This document shows, in pieces, positions 1-11,346 of a stretch of DNA of 64,000 nucleotides; position 1 is the first letter of the stretch, and each line of letters starts with the position of its first letter. The DNA is from Cladobotryum mycophilum (taxonomy: Eukaryota; Ascomycota; Sordariomycetes; Hypocreales; Hypocreaceae): positions 4,278,001 through 4,342,000 of the forward strand of contig CM071589.1 in the NCBI GenBank assembly GCA_036429605.1, read 5' to 3'. The position numbers and the translations under genes were made by a program. A model generated the notes under the pieces. That model did no database searches. It saw nothing but the letters and a program-made list of their open reading frames with translations, and had not been told where the DNA came from.

Positions 1-1794
1 GCATTCCTTACTGCAGTATTTAGTCCGACGGCATCGTCGACATTTGGCGAATTGCCTTGTGAACTCTTCCCACCTGCCACACTGATAGTAAGCGCATTGC
101 CTAATGCCTCCACGGGTGTCGTCTTTGCGGCAGAGGTTCCGCATAACGACACCAGCCCAGTACTGCATGTCGGTACTATGATATCGGACGGTAAACTTTT
201 CGACCAATGGAAAGAGATTGAAGTCGTTATCGAGAAGATATTCTTCATCTTCTTCAGTATCTTGGTTGTCGGTGGGCTCCTCCTCACTATCTAGGGCTGT
301 TAAGTCCTTGCCAATAGTAAGTCTTGGTACAAGATGGCTACTTTGAAAGTATGAGCGCAAGCCACAGTACTTGGAAACATAAGCCAGAAGTTGCAAAGAC
401 ATGAGAACATCCTCTTCACGAGGCATTGCAGCAAGCATCTGAGGGTTCGGAACAAAATGACGATCGAGAAGATAGCGAGGAACAGCGGAGCTTGGAGCCG
501 GCACTTGTGGAGGAGTTGCCAAAGTCGGCCGATTTGGAGAAAGACCGATTGGGGGCACTGGTGTAGGGGCTATGTTATTTCGAATACTTCCGTCAATGGT
601 TGCGCGGTGAGTGATATTGAAGGTTCCAGCATCCTGGTGGGTCTCTGATACTGTCGTGGTAGTTAGTTCCAGTGACTCTCCTGCCAATATGCTTTCGCCA
701 TCGTCCATCGTGATATCCTGAATCCCGACTGCTGACTGAATCTCTGCAGTGCCTGCCATCTCGGCGTCTGGCGACTCGTCTGACTGCATACTATCTCCGT
801 TGAGATCATCTGGCTCGGCAGTGGAGTTTTGGTGTCTAATTGAAGGTCTTCTACGTGATCGAGTGGTAGCATCTAGGGCTGTGGTAGAACGAACTGGGGA
901 TCGTAGTTGGGAAGATGGAAGAGGCGTTGTGGGTGAATTGGGCTGTGATACTAGATCACCAGGAACATATGAAGGCATAGAAGCTAGGCGATCCACATCC
1001 TGCACTGTGCGTATAAACCCATCAACAGGTTCTATAGCGGGGACAGCAGTTGCGAGAGGCTGGATTGGTTGTCGGACGGCGGCGGTTGCGTGTCGCCTTT
1101 CAGTTCCCTGGAAATTATGACGCTGGCGATGTGGTGTTACAACTAAGCGGTCTGGGGTTGCGTGGAGGTTTGAATGGCCAGTTGACGATGACTCGGCATT
1201 CTGCCCATTAGTAGTGGTAGATGGCCCAGCAAACATGGAAGACACGTCGATTGAGGGTGGTGGCCCTTGTCGTCGAAATGACCGGGAGTCTTGATCAGTC
1301 CGGTTAGGGTGGGAGGGAGAGGCGGCTTTGGAGGAATTCCGATGATCATGACTCTTGTGACGGTGATGGTCATGAATCTTCTGTTTGGCCTCCTCAGCTT
1401 TCTCACGGCATCGTTCGATAGCCTTGATGTAGTTGTCAAGAATTGTAGCAATGACGGGGACCATATCAGCCTCAACAACTCTAGTGCGAACATTTTCAGT
1501 TCCTCGGACGCCGATATTGACAACACACTGGAAGGCTAGATTCCATTTCCACATGCCCATCATGTCCTTGCTCCGCCCCTGTTTGAGAATGCATACTAGG
1601 CGTTCGATTCCTCCATCAACCGTGAGAATATCTCTGATGCGGGCTGATGACGTGGTTAAGTATGCAAGATGATTGAGTGAATTGATCAGTGGTAACGTTG
1701 AGGTACAATCGAGAGCCCTACGGTCATAGAGGGCCGTAGTAATCCCTACAGACGCCTTGTTGACGTTGGGGATACTGAAATTGACTTCTCTCAT
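1..1794 (-). CDS. samB: SamB/MUB1-type MYND zinc-finger protein (3' end outside window)
   Basis: The frame is open without introns from the ATG at 1794 to the window edge, giving 598 codons with the C-terminus missing. The N-terminal ~125 residues form an ARM-like helical region that opens MREVNFSIPNVNKAS and contains MGMWKWNLAFQCVVNIGVRG; both look like the SamB/MUB1 family. A long Ser/Pro/Thr-rich, His-containing linker follows. A second conserved block begins near residue 455 (REEDVLMSLQLLAYVSKYCG) and is followed by an acidic stretch. The visible protein ends in a MYND-type finger with the Cys pattern CAYYQC...CRRCRRTKYCSKEC. In yeast MUB1 partners the E3 ligase Ubr2 to degrade Rpn4; in Aspergillus SamB affects septation and morphogenesis. 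Those roles are family knowledge. The finger continues past base 1. Confidence 0.9.
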   Translation of the reverse strand, partial: MREVNFSIPNVNKASVGITTALYDRRALDCTSTLPLINSLNHLAYLTTSSARIRDILTVDGGIERLVCILKQGRSKDMMGMWKWNLAFQCVVNIGVRGTENVRTRVVEADMVPVIATILDNYIKAIERCREKAEEAKQKIHDHHRHKSHDHRNSSKAASPSHPNRTDQDSRSFRRQGPPPSIDVSSMFAGPSTTTNGQNAESSSTGHSNLHATPDRLVVTPHRQRHNFQGTERRHATAAVRQPIQPLATAVPAIEPVDGFIRTVQDVDRLASMPSYVPGDLVSQPNSPTTPLPSSQLRSPVRSTTALDATTRSRRRPSIRHQNSTAEPDDLNGDSMQSDESPDAEMAGTAEIQSAVGIQDITMDDGESILAGESLELTTTTVSETHQDAGTFNITHRATIDGSIRNNIAPTPVPPIGLSPNRPTLATPPQVPAPSSAVPRYLLDRHFVPNPQMLAAMPREEDVLMSLQLLAYVSKYCGLRSYFQSSHLVPRLTIGKDLTALDSEEEPTDNQDTEEDEEYLLDNDFNLFPLVEKFTVRYHSTDMQYWAGVVMRNLCRKDDTRGGIRQCAYYQCGRWEEFTRQFAKCRRCRRTKYCSKEC

Positions 1795-4291
1795 GGCGAA
1801 ATGATGGATCCACCAATGGATCGACTCGGGCTGAGTTCGATGGAAGGGTTGAGACACCGATAGGTTGAGAGGTTATATAGCCCCTCAAGGGGGACTTGGT
1901 GACGATGAGCACAAGACGTCCTTGTGCGGAGTGACAGAGTGACCGAAAAGTAGAATGTGAAGAAAGCGTCGAAGGAACAGTACTTGCTGAAACGGGCGAC
2001 AATGATTATGTTGCTGAGCGGCTTATGTTGCGTGGTCGTGTGCAGGTTTCGGATGGCGGGCGGCGGGTTTTGCGACAATAGATCAAACGCTGACGGACTG
2101 AATCAACCAATATCGCGGCAAAAGCTCTGCTGGTTGAAGATGCTGAGTATCGCGAACAAGATTGACTGACGGATCGAGGGCGAAAACAAATGGCAATAAG
2201 TCCGACGTTGGTGGTTTCAGGCAGAGCTTGGGTCGAGAGAGAAACGTTGCCTTGCCTTGCCTCGTCTTGGTTGGAGGATGCCGGAGGCGGCAAAGGAAGG
2301 GAGGGAAGGAAAAAGGGTGAAATGGCGATACCGAACGCCTCGGTCTCGCGTGTCGTGCTGAGTGTGGCAACACTGAGACAGCTTTGCAGAGAATTTACAG
2401 GAAGTGGTGATGAAGAGTTGAGAAAAGATGGGCGTGGAGTGCAATGGGGCGATTGGCGTCGCTGGAAAACGACGAGGGCTGGCGGCGGAGGTTGGAGAGC
2501 TTTCCTGCGAGCAAACGTCAGGGAGGTAGGTACCTGGTACCCAGCGCTTTGCCCCAGCACAGTATGGAGAGTGGTGTAAGGATACTGATGTTTCCGCGGC
2601 TGTTGTAGGTACTTGGAACAGAGATCCGGCTAGGCATTTAAATTTACTGATGATTTATGGATGGTAAAATGCCTCTTGGCATTGCCTTCATTTACTTTTC
2701 ATTATATGATGGATGATCTTAGCCTGCATATACTGTATCGTATCTCTGCAATGCATGGCCATTGCAGTAATCAGGTCTTGTAACCAAACTTTAGAATTAT
2801 ACTCCGTAGGTCGGTATTAGATAACTGCCTAGTACCAAGATCTCAATCAAGTGAGGTATTGATTTTCTTTTTGCCTGACGGACGCGAACGGACCGCCCGA
2901 AGCCAGCCATCAATAAGGCGAAGGCAAGCTGATTGGTACCTGACAACATCCCATTTTCTCACTGCCTAACTGGCACCACCATTATTCATCACTCGATACT
3001 GTGCGGCGAACCCCTTCTGCACCGACGTGTCACTCTGTGGCCAACTCGGATCCCTTTGGCTGATTGGGCTTGCCACTCCTCAGCCAGACAAGCTTACACA
3101 GTGCCGATTCATTCTAGGCCATTTATTTCACCATGTCATATTTATCTGGTCGCTATCACGTCTTGCAAGATGTTTGAGACGTTGATCAAGACTTTTCGCC
3201 AGTGCTCAAGCCCCTTCAAGCCTCTAGCTATTATTTGGATTATGACCACGGAAGCAAGAGATGGAAAGATAAACACCGAAGTCCTAAATATGATGGGGAA
3301 AAATTCGTGCATTTATTATTTCTCTTGGTTCTCATTGTATCTGGTCATTTCTTTTCTTACCGATGTTATTAATCACCTTCTCATAGGCTCTTATTCGGTG
3401 TTGTCTTCCTCTCCCGCGTAGGGGGCTACGGTTTCTCCCACATTCACTCATTTCCAGCCCCTTATCCAATGAGCTAGGATTGAGATGGTTTGCCACCTTG
3501 TCTGTGTGTTCACAGGATCTGCCCTTGTTAGATCTTAAACGATTTTAACTTGCTCTTATTTCCCTAGAATCCTTTACTGAGATTCGATTTTCCTAGCCAC
3601 TAACTTGCGTGTGTGTAGCAGGAGATTTGCGGATAAACTGTATACCATGATAATTTAATTTTCGCTCACCAAGAACGTACCCTACGATTCTTCGAATTGC
3701 TCTGGAAATAACATGCATGTTGCCTACTACCTAGTAGTCATTTGGTAGTAGTTGGAAGTCACACGTCTTGGGCGATGCTAATCATAACAAATGCGAACAG
3801 ATGCAACATACATAACTCGGGTATGTAATCGAGACAGGGATCGAGTTATATCTAGGTCGTCAGCGAACCAGCAGGAAACTCTTCACCCAAATGCACACAC
3901 CCTGAATCCCTTCTACCACAAACACGAGTAACTGCCTCGGCTCATAAGACTTGCAGACCACAAGCCATCATCCCTGGGACTTTAAGGATCAGCCCGGAGC
4001 CGCTCCCGTAGACCGAACTTTGAGGACCCCAGGTTGGCTTAACGTATTAGGTAGTGGTGGTAGTTCATGGAAAGTAAGTCGAGCCAAACTGTTCACTAGC
4101 TGCATACGACAACATTGGTTGAATGCAGCGCTGTTGACTTTCAAGACTCTTCACTGCCAGACACCTGGAAAACCACCATGTACATATTGAAGTAAACAGA
4201 CACATATCATGGCCCGCTTTTCATCATTTATGCCCATCGTTGTGAATGGTTCTGCTTCACGGCGGTGCGAGGTGACTGCAAGCAGTTTCTC
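1795..4291. other. Intergenic, samB 5' leader side
   Basis: Upstream of samB, which runs leftwards. ORFs of up to 184 codons on the minus strand (2006-2560) and 162 codons on the plus strand (2933-3421) are low complexity or lack family character, and I do not accept them as genes. The region holds scattered TACCTAG/GGTAGTA words, for example near 3721-3750, and a TACTCCGTA word near 2799. Confidence 0.6.
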
Positions 4292-5260
4292 TCAATCACC
4301 GCTGATCTTGGCATGTCGGAAATACTTCATGCCTACCCAGGCTACCACCACCCAAACCCAAGCCATGACGCATGTCAGAATGATGAGCGCAGGGTAATAT
4401 CCCACAATCGGCAAAGTGGGGTCGTCTTCCAGTTCTGGAGGTGCGTAGGGAGTTGTGCCCACATCCCAAGCCCAGCTCCAAACGTCGAGACAGGAACCCA
4501 TTCCTATGACAAAGATGCACCAGGTGACAGTGAGAACGACCCACCCCCACCATTCCGTCTCAGAATAATCCCAATCTGAGTCGGGTGGTGGTAAGGCTGT
4601 TGTAGAGATACCACTGAATGATAACGGCGACTTGGCTTGTTGGAACGGCCTATGGCGCTGGGCTGTTGGATGATTCCCATAATAAGAATCGGAGCCTGAA
4701 GACAAAGATAAGCCTGATCGCGATGGAGTGGCAGAATGGGAACCTATCTGGACAATGTCTTCCTCGTCCGTTGTGGAATTGTAGTTGTGTAACTGTTCTG
4801 GTATTCTTTCGGGTAGAGGACTGGGGATGATAGATGAGGCACCGAAATCATCTGGTGAACCTCTAGAATCGAGGCCTGACACGTTAAGACCAAGAGCATT
4901 ATGCTCGACGGTACTTGTGTTAGACTTTAAGCCATCTGATTTGGAGGTAAATATTTCGGTCGCATGTCCCGTGTCGATCGTCAACGGCCGGTTATCTCTC
5001 CTATCGCGTTGTGCTCCTCGTCCAAGGAGTGCCACCTTTCTAAGGGATCCTCGTCGCCGTCGTGTTTTGTACTGCTGAGTGGTAGTGGCTAGTGACCGAA
5101 TTGGTGTCGGTGCTGCTGCTTCTTCCTTTGCATCTTTTTCCGAAGATGAGTGCATGAATGGGAATCTGGATAAAATACTCGAATTGGAGGATTCTAGTTT
5201 GTGAAATCTTAGAGGTGTTGGAGATCTATCAAGCTTGTCGTCGATCTGGTCCTCAGACAT
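4292..5260 (-). CDS. Conserved fungal two-pass membrane protein, function unknown
   Basis: Single-exon gene of 322 residues from an ATG at 5260. The first ~235 residues are hydrophilic, Ser/Thr-rich and probably disordered, with a basic patch (KTRRRRGSLRK near residues 65-75). Two hydrophobic segments lie at the C-terminus, about residues 240-262 (WWGWVVLTVTWCIFVIGMGS) and 290-312 (LIILTCVMAWVWVVVAWVGM). They are joined by a short loop with a DVWSWAWDVGTTPYAPPELED stretch and followed by a short basic tail (KYFRHAKISGD). The strong Trp-rich C-terminus against a variable N-terminus is what one expects of a real conserved membrane protein. I do not recognise a named family. The tail-anchored hairpin suggests that the N-terminal domain faces the cytosol, which is inference. 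Confidence 0.75.
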   Translation of the reverse strand: MSEDQIDDKLDRSPTPLRFHKLESSNSSILSRFPFMHSSSEKDAKEEAAAPTPIRSLATTTQQYKTRRRRGSLRKVALLGRGAQRDRRDNRPLTIDTGHATEIFTSKSDGLKSNTSTVEHNALGLNVSGLDSRGSPDDFGASSIIPSPLPERIPEQLHNYNSTTDEEDIVQIGSHSATPSRSGLSLSSGSDSYYGNHPTAQRHRPFQQAKSPLSFSGISTTALPPPDSDWDYSETEWWGWVVLTVTWCIFVIGMGSCLDVWSWAWDVGTTPYAPPELEDDPTLPIVGYYPALIILTCVMAWVWVVVAWVGMKYFRHAKISGD

Positions 5261-6389
5261 GATTTGGAGAGGGTTGTCGGAGGAAGCAGCCGCCCCTGGT
5301 AGGCTGCGGCTTAATTATTAAACAGGACACACCAAAGTTAAGGCTGAAGGGAAAGAGCGTTGTAGCGGCTGGTAATCGCGCAAGACCAGCAGTATTGCAT
5401 GACAAAGCGCTTGCTGGAAGTTGAAAAGCCAGGAAGGATGAGGTAGTACTTAAAAGCGATTGCTCGTCGTAATTAGTAGTGGGTTTGCTAGATCTCTATA
5501 CTGTGGTACCGTTACTAGTCGGTATATAAAGTGGACATTCAATTTTCTGCAGAGTACCTACCTGTATCTTAGACTACCTCTAATCGCGCGTCATGATCGA
5601 TGCCTTGTATGATCTTGAATCTCTGACTTGCCACACTGATGGATGCTGTTAATGTTAATCTAAAGCATGCTGTTGAACAAAATTGATATTAGTAACGGTT
5701 AGGCATAAGATAGAGCATCATACAAACCCAACTACTCCGTACCTACCTGGTAGTCTTAAATGCCTTAGTAATTTATTATGTGCAAGCCATCGCCGTTAGA
5801 ATGAGCCAGGTACTAGGTATCTCTCTCCATTTCAACGTCGCATAAAAAGACTGAGTCAGACCAAAACACTACCATCCGAAGGTGGTCTAATAAGTACACC
5901 GAGAACGGGTAGGTATCTTTCAGCAGAATATTGGGGGACCTCTGCAGCCTTTCTGCAGCTAAGCACATACCTGTAGTATACAGTATACCTATGTCACTAC
6001 GCGAAGTCAATTATTATAATCACGACGCCAACTTTAGCACTACTAGGTACCTATAGGTAGTATGGTAGGATGCACTGTACCTCGTAGGTTAGGTGGTATG
6101 TGTACAGTTATTAGCCGCCTACCACTGAGTACTACCTACTCCGTACTAGGTACCTAGTTCTGAGAAGCTCTGGCCTCATTGAACAACATCGTACCTTCAT
6201 ATCTTATTATTACCTAGTCGCTGATATTGTCGCCAATCCAGCCCGTCAATTACCTTAAGAATCAACGTTCCTCACGAAGCTTGAATAGATTGGTCTGAAT
6301 TGAATCCTATCCCACGCCAATAGGTCACCTGTTGTCCCCAACCTGCGCCAAGAATCATCATCAAGGATCGCGGACTGTCATCAGAGCAT
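5261..6389. other. Intergenic divergent region rich in TACCTA/TAGGTA words
   Basis: Lies between two divergently oriented genes. It contains a dense set of short words of the ACCTA/TAGGT and TACTCCGTA type, clustered at about 5735-5760 and 6040-6160, some arranged as imperfect palindromes around GGTACC. No ORF here looks coding. Confidence 0.6.
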
Positions 6390-7805
6390 ATGGAGTCAAA
6401 GCGCCATGCTGACCACCCTTCTCTACCAACCCTCGTGGTTGACGACACTGACATTTCGGATCTACCCTCTCGTCAACTGATGTCGGAATCGCATAGTGCT
6501 TCGTCTTCCACGTCACCTCTTCTACGTCCCGCCACTATGGCTATAGAATCAACCTCCGGGCAAAATGTCTCGCAAGCTGCGACCCCTAATCCGTTCAATT
6601 TCCAGACGCAAGTGATATCGACTGCGCCTGTAAAATCCGTTCGTTCCATCCAAACGCTCACTCCGAAGCCTGAATCCATCAATTAATATATCACCCAATA
6701 GAACATCGGCCAACGTCGCGGTCATAGATACAAGCACAGTAGTATCTCAACCCAGCATCAGATCTTCCAAGAGCCACCGCCACGGCCTCCTCCTGTTCTC
6801 CCTGCGTCGCTTCCAATACCAACCATTAAAGAAGCCTGGAAAAGCTTACACCGAGACCAGCGAATGCGGTTATACTGGAGTCTCTGCCATGTTGCGGTCG
6901 GCATGTTCATATTCTTCAAATCAGAGGGTTCACTCGCCGCTATGGCTCTCTCACATTTGGTGTTCTTCGACGCAGGTAGCGCAGCTGTGTGTGTTGTTGT
7001 CGATGTGCTGGGAAACTTCGAGGTCTGGCGTAGAAGCAGCATCAGACACCCCTTTGGCCTGGAGAGAGCAGAAGTCCTAGCAGGATTTGCTATGTCAATC
7101 TTCTTGCTCTTTGGAGGGTTTGACCTCGTCTCTCATAACCTCAAACATTTTCTTGAATCACTCGGCCACCACGAGGCCCACCACGAGCATGCACATGAAC
7201 GCGTCTCCGCAGGTTCAATTGACTTGGTATCGGCTGCTGCCATTGCCAGCACGCTGATATCTGCTTACGGTCTCCGAAATCATGCGAGGATCGCAAAGAT
7301 TATGAGGGTTTCGTACCTGGCAGCTTTGCCAAGCGTTCTATCCAACCCCTTTCATTTCTTGACACTCTTATTTTCTGCCCTAATTGCTTTATTACCTCTC
7401 CTTTCCATTTCTCTCTACACATGGTTAGATAGACTGATTTGTGCGGTCATCTCCCTGGCGATGTTTGCTCTTGGCATGCGTGTCGCAATTGCCCAGGGTC
7501 TCATGCTTCTCATGTCGTACGGGGGTAATAGAGGAAACATGGGGGTTTCGTCTGTTCTTCGTGAGATTGAATCGGAGTCGGGTATTGGCCGTGTTGATGA
7601 AGCGCAATTTTGGCAAGTTCATTACGGTCTCTGTATGGCAAATATTAAAGTAAGCGTCGCCAAAGGTTGTGATGAGATGGCCCTCGGCAAACTACGGAAC
7701 CGCATTTGTACATTGATACAAAACAGGCTCGGGGAAGGATACGGTACTGGGGGTAACGTGCGATGGGAGGTTACGCTGCAGATGAGTACAGATGTTCGCT
7801 CCTAA
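6390..7805 (+). CDS. zrg17: Zrg17-type cation diffusion facilitator (ER zinc transport subunit)
   Basis: Two exons, 6390-6629 and 6702-7805, with a 72-nt GT-AG intron at a codon boundary; 447 residues. Residues 1-135 are hydrophilic (SPLLRPATMA; NIGQRRGHRYKHSS; the Pro-rich EPPPRPPPVLPASLPIP). Multiple transmembrane helices follow, with the CDF hallmark HPFGLERAEVLAGFAMSIFL around residues 195-215 and a His-rich loop, GHHEAHHEHAHE, near 235-246. The helix after this loop (SIDLVSAAAIASTLISAYGL) lacks the HxxxD metal-site signature of catalytic CDF members. That fits Zrg17, which works as a heterodimer with Msc2/Cis4 to load zinc into the ER and Golgi. The subunit role is family knowledge; the missing site is read from the sequence. 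A CDF regulatory subunit of another type is the only real alternative. Confidence 0.88.
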
Positions 7806-8174
7806 CAGGAGACTCCTGACTATGTTGTACATGATTATTCTGCCCGTCTAGTCCAGTAGATTGGCCATGTGCAGCGATGTTGACACGATTGTGTCTTCAT
7901 AAAGTATCCCTAACACGAGATGATAAGCGCTTGAAAGTTAATCACGAAATTTAAAGTTAGAATCCTTTATTGGTGGTCGCGTCCATGTATATACCAAGAC
8001 CATAACGCAACACGCGCTCGGAGTGGAGAAGATACTCGACTCAAACAGAGTCGAGCTTCCATGGCAACACTGCCATAAGCTTCCGCCTCCAAACAATAGT
8101 GAAGAAAATAGCAACAACGCCGACTCCCATACATTTCTCGTCATAACACGTTGAGATGTTCGTAATTTGTGGAC
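7806..8174. other. Convergent intergenic spacer (zrg17 / mgm1 3' ends)
   Basis: About 370 nt between two converging genes. I see only 3'-UTR-like sequence and no ORF or RNA gene. Confidence 0.6.
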
Positions 8175-11044
8175 CTAAAAGAGTCCCCATCGCCCTCGTT
8201 CCTTGCCTGCATTCCGGCCTCTGGTATTCTTTCCATCACGTCCATCTAGCTGCCTGAGACTCTCCATCTTTTCGAGAACCAGCTCTAGGAGCTCTTTTCT
8301 TCTAATAACATCGAGATGTCGACGAATCTTGGGATCTTCCTTGGCGAACTTCTCAACCTCCTCGGCTGACAAATGTCGGCCCAGGCGAAGATCAAGCTCT
8401 CTTGGGAAATTGTAGTAAAACTCGGACAATAGCTCAACGTTGAGGAAGAGGACAGCTGTAGAGGCCAACTTGGTAGCAGCGGCGTCTAGGAACACCTCAG
8501 GGCAGTAGTACTTGTTCTTCGAGTTAGCACACTGCTTGGATTTGATAGCTAACATGCGCATCTTGATAATATCGGAACGGTCGCGAAGGAAAACTGCCTC
8601 TCGTCCTGCAGACCCATTAGAATACTCTGCTGTGCGGGCGACAATATATCAAGACTTACCTTTTCCAAGAAGGGCAGCACTAAATCCGCCTGCGCCACTA
8701 CGCCCATCATCTCCTATCAGGATATCGCCTTTACGTGCTTTGTCTACAAAGGTCATGACTTCCTTTAGCTTTCGTCGCCCTCCAACCGAAGACTCAAGGT
8801 TTGTCATTGCCGCATCGCACTCTTGCAATTCCTTCTTCAACACGTCTCCAACATGTTGTCGACCCTGGGCCCATTCCCGCTCTTCGACCTCGATATCAAA
8901 TTTAAAAGGTTTGATACAGTTTTCAACCTGATCACTGGTGCTATAAAACCGTTCGTTCAGAATCGTCGATGCGGCTTCTACTATAGCATTTCGTGCAAAA
9001 GGGTGGCCTGCAAAGCTAGAATTGGCCAGCAGCTTGTCAACGTTTGCCTGAAGAGATGATGCGATGACAGTGGTTGCCAGACGCCCAACGCCTAGTTTCG
9101 TGAGTGCGGAAGTTGAGGCATCTAGTTGTCGGCGCCAATAGAGAGAGTCAGGGTCAGCTTTGGGCAAGTCCGAAAGATTATCTTGTTCGGCATGGGCCAG
9201 AGCTAAATCAGTGATCGGCTTGTTCCAGTATCTCGCAGCTAGAAGGTCGAGCACCCTTTGGTCCAATTCACTTTTTAGCAGCTCATGCATCTGCGGTCGG
9301 CCAAATTCTTCAGCAAACTGCTTGAATGAATGCTTGAAGGCATCCAGACTTTCCGCGAGGTAGGATTCGGCTGAGAGTGGACGATCGTTGTACTGAACCT
9401 TGAACTCATAGGTTGCTTCCTCAAGTTCTTGTCTGATAGCATCACTAGTACCCTGCAAACTGGATGACATTGTCTGCTCCAGCACATGCATCAGCTTCTT
9501 TCGCAGTGTGGTCGTGCCTACACTGACACCGGCTTCTGGCCCAAAATCTAGCGGATGAGATGAAAAAAAGGCGTTTTCGTTTTTGGCAATTGTAGAAAGC
9601 AAATTTGACGAGCCCAAACTGAAAAGACCTTGAGATTGTGGCGCTTTAGAAACCACTCCGACGTAACCAAGTCGAAGAGGATATTGCTTGTCGTTGAGGA
9701 TAGCTGCACCACGCGCAGGATCAACAAGATCCATCTTTGTAACGACGCCAATGGTTCGCTCACCCCTAGGGTCGACTCGTCTAGATGCCCTGAGGGCAGC
9801 AGAGTTTGCTAGATCAACGTCTGCGGCAGAGATGGCAAGTATCACATTTGGGGGCTGTATATACTTGTCGCATAGCTCGGCTATCTTTTGTTTGAGCTGG
9901 AGTGGTTGGTTCTGACCAACAACTTGGATATAGCCAGGCAGATCAATAAGGGATAAATCGGGAACGTTAGGTGAGTATATGGTCAAGTGGATAGGATCGT
10001 CTGAGACACACTCGGCATCTGACACAGCCAAGTTGAGTTCAGTTAATGTTCGCTGAACTGAAGTGAAGTCGGTAATCCGTCTCAAGCCCAGATCCGGGAA
10101 TTCACCATATTCGTCTTTTGATTCAGGAGTGTTAACAAGGGTCAATTCGATAGGTCGCCGTGTTACCATGTTTGAACCTTTGGGGAGGAACTCATGACCA
10201 ACTATTGCTTCAAGCACTGAACTTTTGCCGGAAGACTGCGAGCCGATAACAACAATTGACGGCAGGGTGAGTGAACTTGACTGGCCAACTTTCTGGAGTA
10301 TGTTCCGAATCTCGATCATCTTTTTTGTCAGCACCATCATCTGATCGTCTTTGCCGGCCTCATTAGGGGTGCGTGGATCCTCCTCATTTGACTTATCATA
10401 ACCATAGGCGGCAGCTGAGGCACCAATCGCAGCGGCTGTACCAATTTTGCTATGTTTTGGATCTCCATCCCCGCCGGGACCACCAGAGCCACCAGTACCA
10501 ATATCCTCGTGTATTCGTAAAACTCGTTGTAGCCATTCTGGAACTTCCAACTTTTCTTTTGTATTTTCCCATCCTTGGAGCGTCTGATCGGCAACACCTT
10601 TGGCACCACCGTACAGGGTAGACGCTATACCTGTCACTGTATCCAGGGTGTTGTTGAACACGGAAATAGCGTAATTGCCAGCCTCTACCAGTTGTCAGTC
10701 ATAAGTGCTTCATCCTACAAACTGAGTGAATTCCGCATACGTGTAGCTTGATAGTGAACCCAGGCGAATCCACCAATAGCCAATCCACCAAACATTGCCG
10801 GTATTCGAGCAAATTTTACCACCAGTTTGGGCAAAAATCGAGCAAAGGACGCATTTCGAGTCATCACAGCATTGTGGAAAGCATTACCGCCAAGCCACAT
10901 GCGCTTGCGAGTGACCCGAATCGAAGCATCTGCACGAAGAAGCCCTCCTGTAGGGAATCGATGCAAATGGCGAACTGTTCTGGTAGAAGCGGTTTGCGCC
11001 GGCGCTACAGGCCGCAGGCCAGCTGCCAATATCCGTCCATTCAT
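8175..11044 (-). CDS. mgm1: Mitochondrial dynamin-like GTPase Mgm1/OPA1
   Basis: Three exons on the minus strand: 11044-10741, 10684-8660 and 8605-8175. The introns are 56 and 54 nt, GT-AG with CTGAC and CTAAT branch-like sites. The model closes exactly to 919 residues, normal for Mgm1. The N-terminus is Arg-rich without acids (mitochondrial targeting), followed by a hydrophobic segment near residues 85-99 (PAMFGGLAIGGFAWVHYQ). The GTPase domain shows the P-loop GSQSSGKSS, G3 DLPGYIQV and G4 TKMD. The stalk and the C-terminal GTPase-effector region (GREAVFLRDRSDIIKMR...) complete it. Mgm1 fuses the inner membrane and shapes cristae; long and short forms arise by rhomboid cleavage downstream of the first membrane segment (family knowledge). 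It shares a 302-bp divergent promoter with spb1. Confidence 0.97.
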
Positions 11045-11346
11045 GGCTGCCGGATTCTTCGACTTTGGACGGTTTATTTGTTGACGACCATGTGAACTAC
11101 CACCAAACTAGGGATTGGGGTGGTAATAGGCAATCCAGAAATTGGCACGTTGAAGGACGAAACTGTCTTCCGTTAAAGCAACCCAATATGATCCCGACGG
11201 TGCATGGTGCATGTGGGGGGCCAGCTCTTGCAGCTTTTTTTATCGCCACGTGATGGGCTTATCAGCGGCATGAGCAGGCAAAATTTCTGGCCATCGTGGG
11301 GCGCATTGTAGAACAACATGCTTTTGTAGCAACAAATTCTGGCGCA
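11045..11346. promoter_or_regulatory. Shared divergent promoter of mgm1 and spb1
   Basis: A 302-bp spacer between the ATG codons of Mgm1 (minus) and Spb1 (plus). Both 5' UTRs must lie inside it, so the two genes probably share a bidirectional promoter. No specific factor site is claimed. Confidence 0.6.

Noticed and set aside
2006..2560. 184-codon minus-strand ORF upstream of samB
   Set aside because: Pro/Ser/Arg-rich text without domains, overlaps ORFs in several other frames, and fits a long 5' leader.
2933..3421. 162-codon plus-strand ORF
   Set aside because: No family character; hydrophobic end only; no splice partners or conserved motifs.
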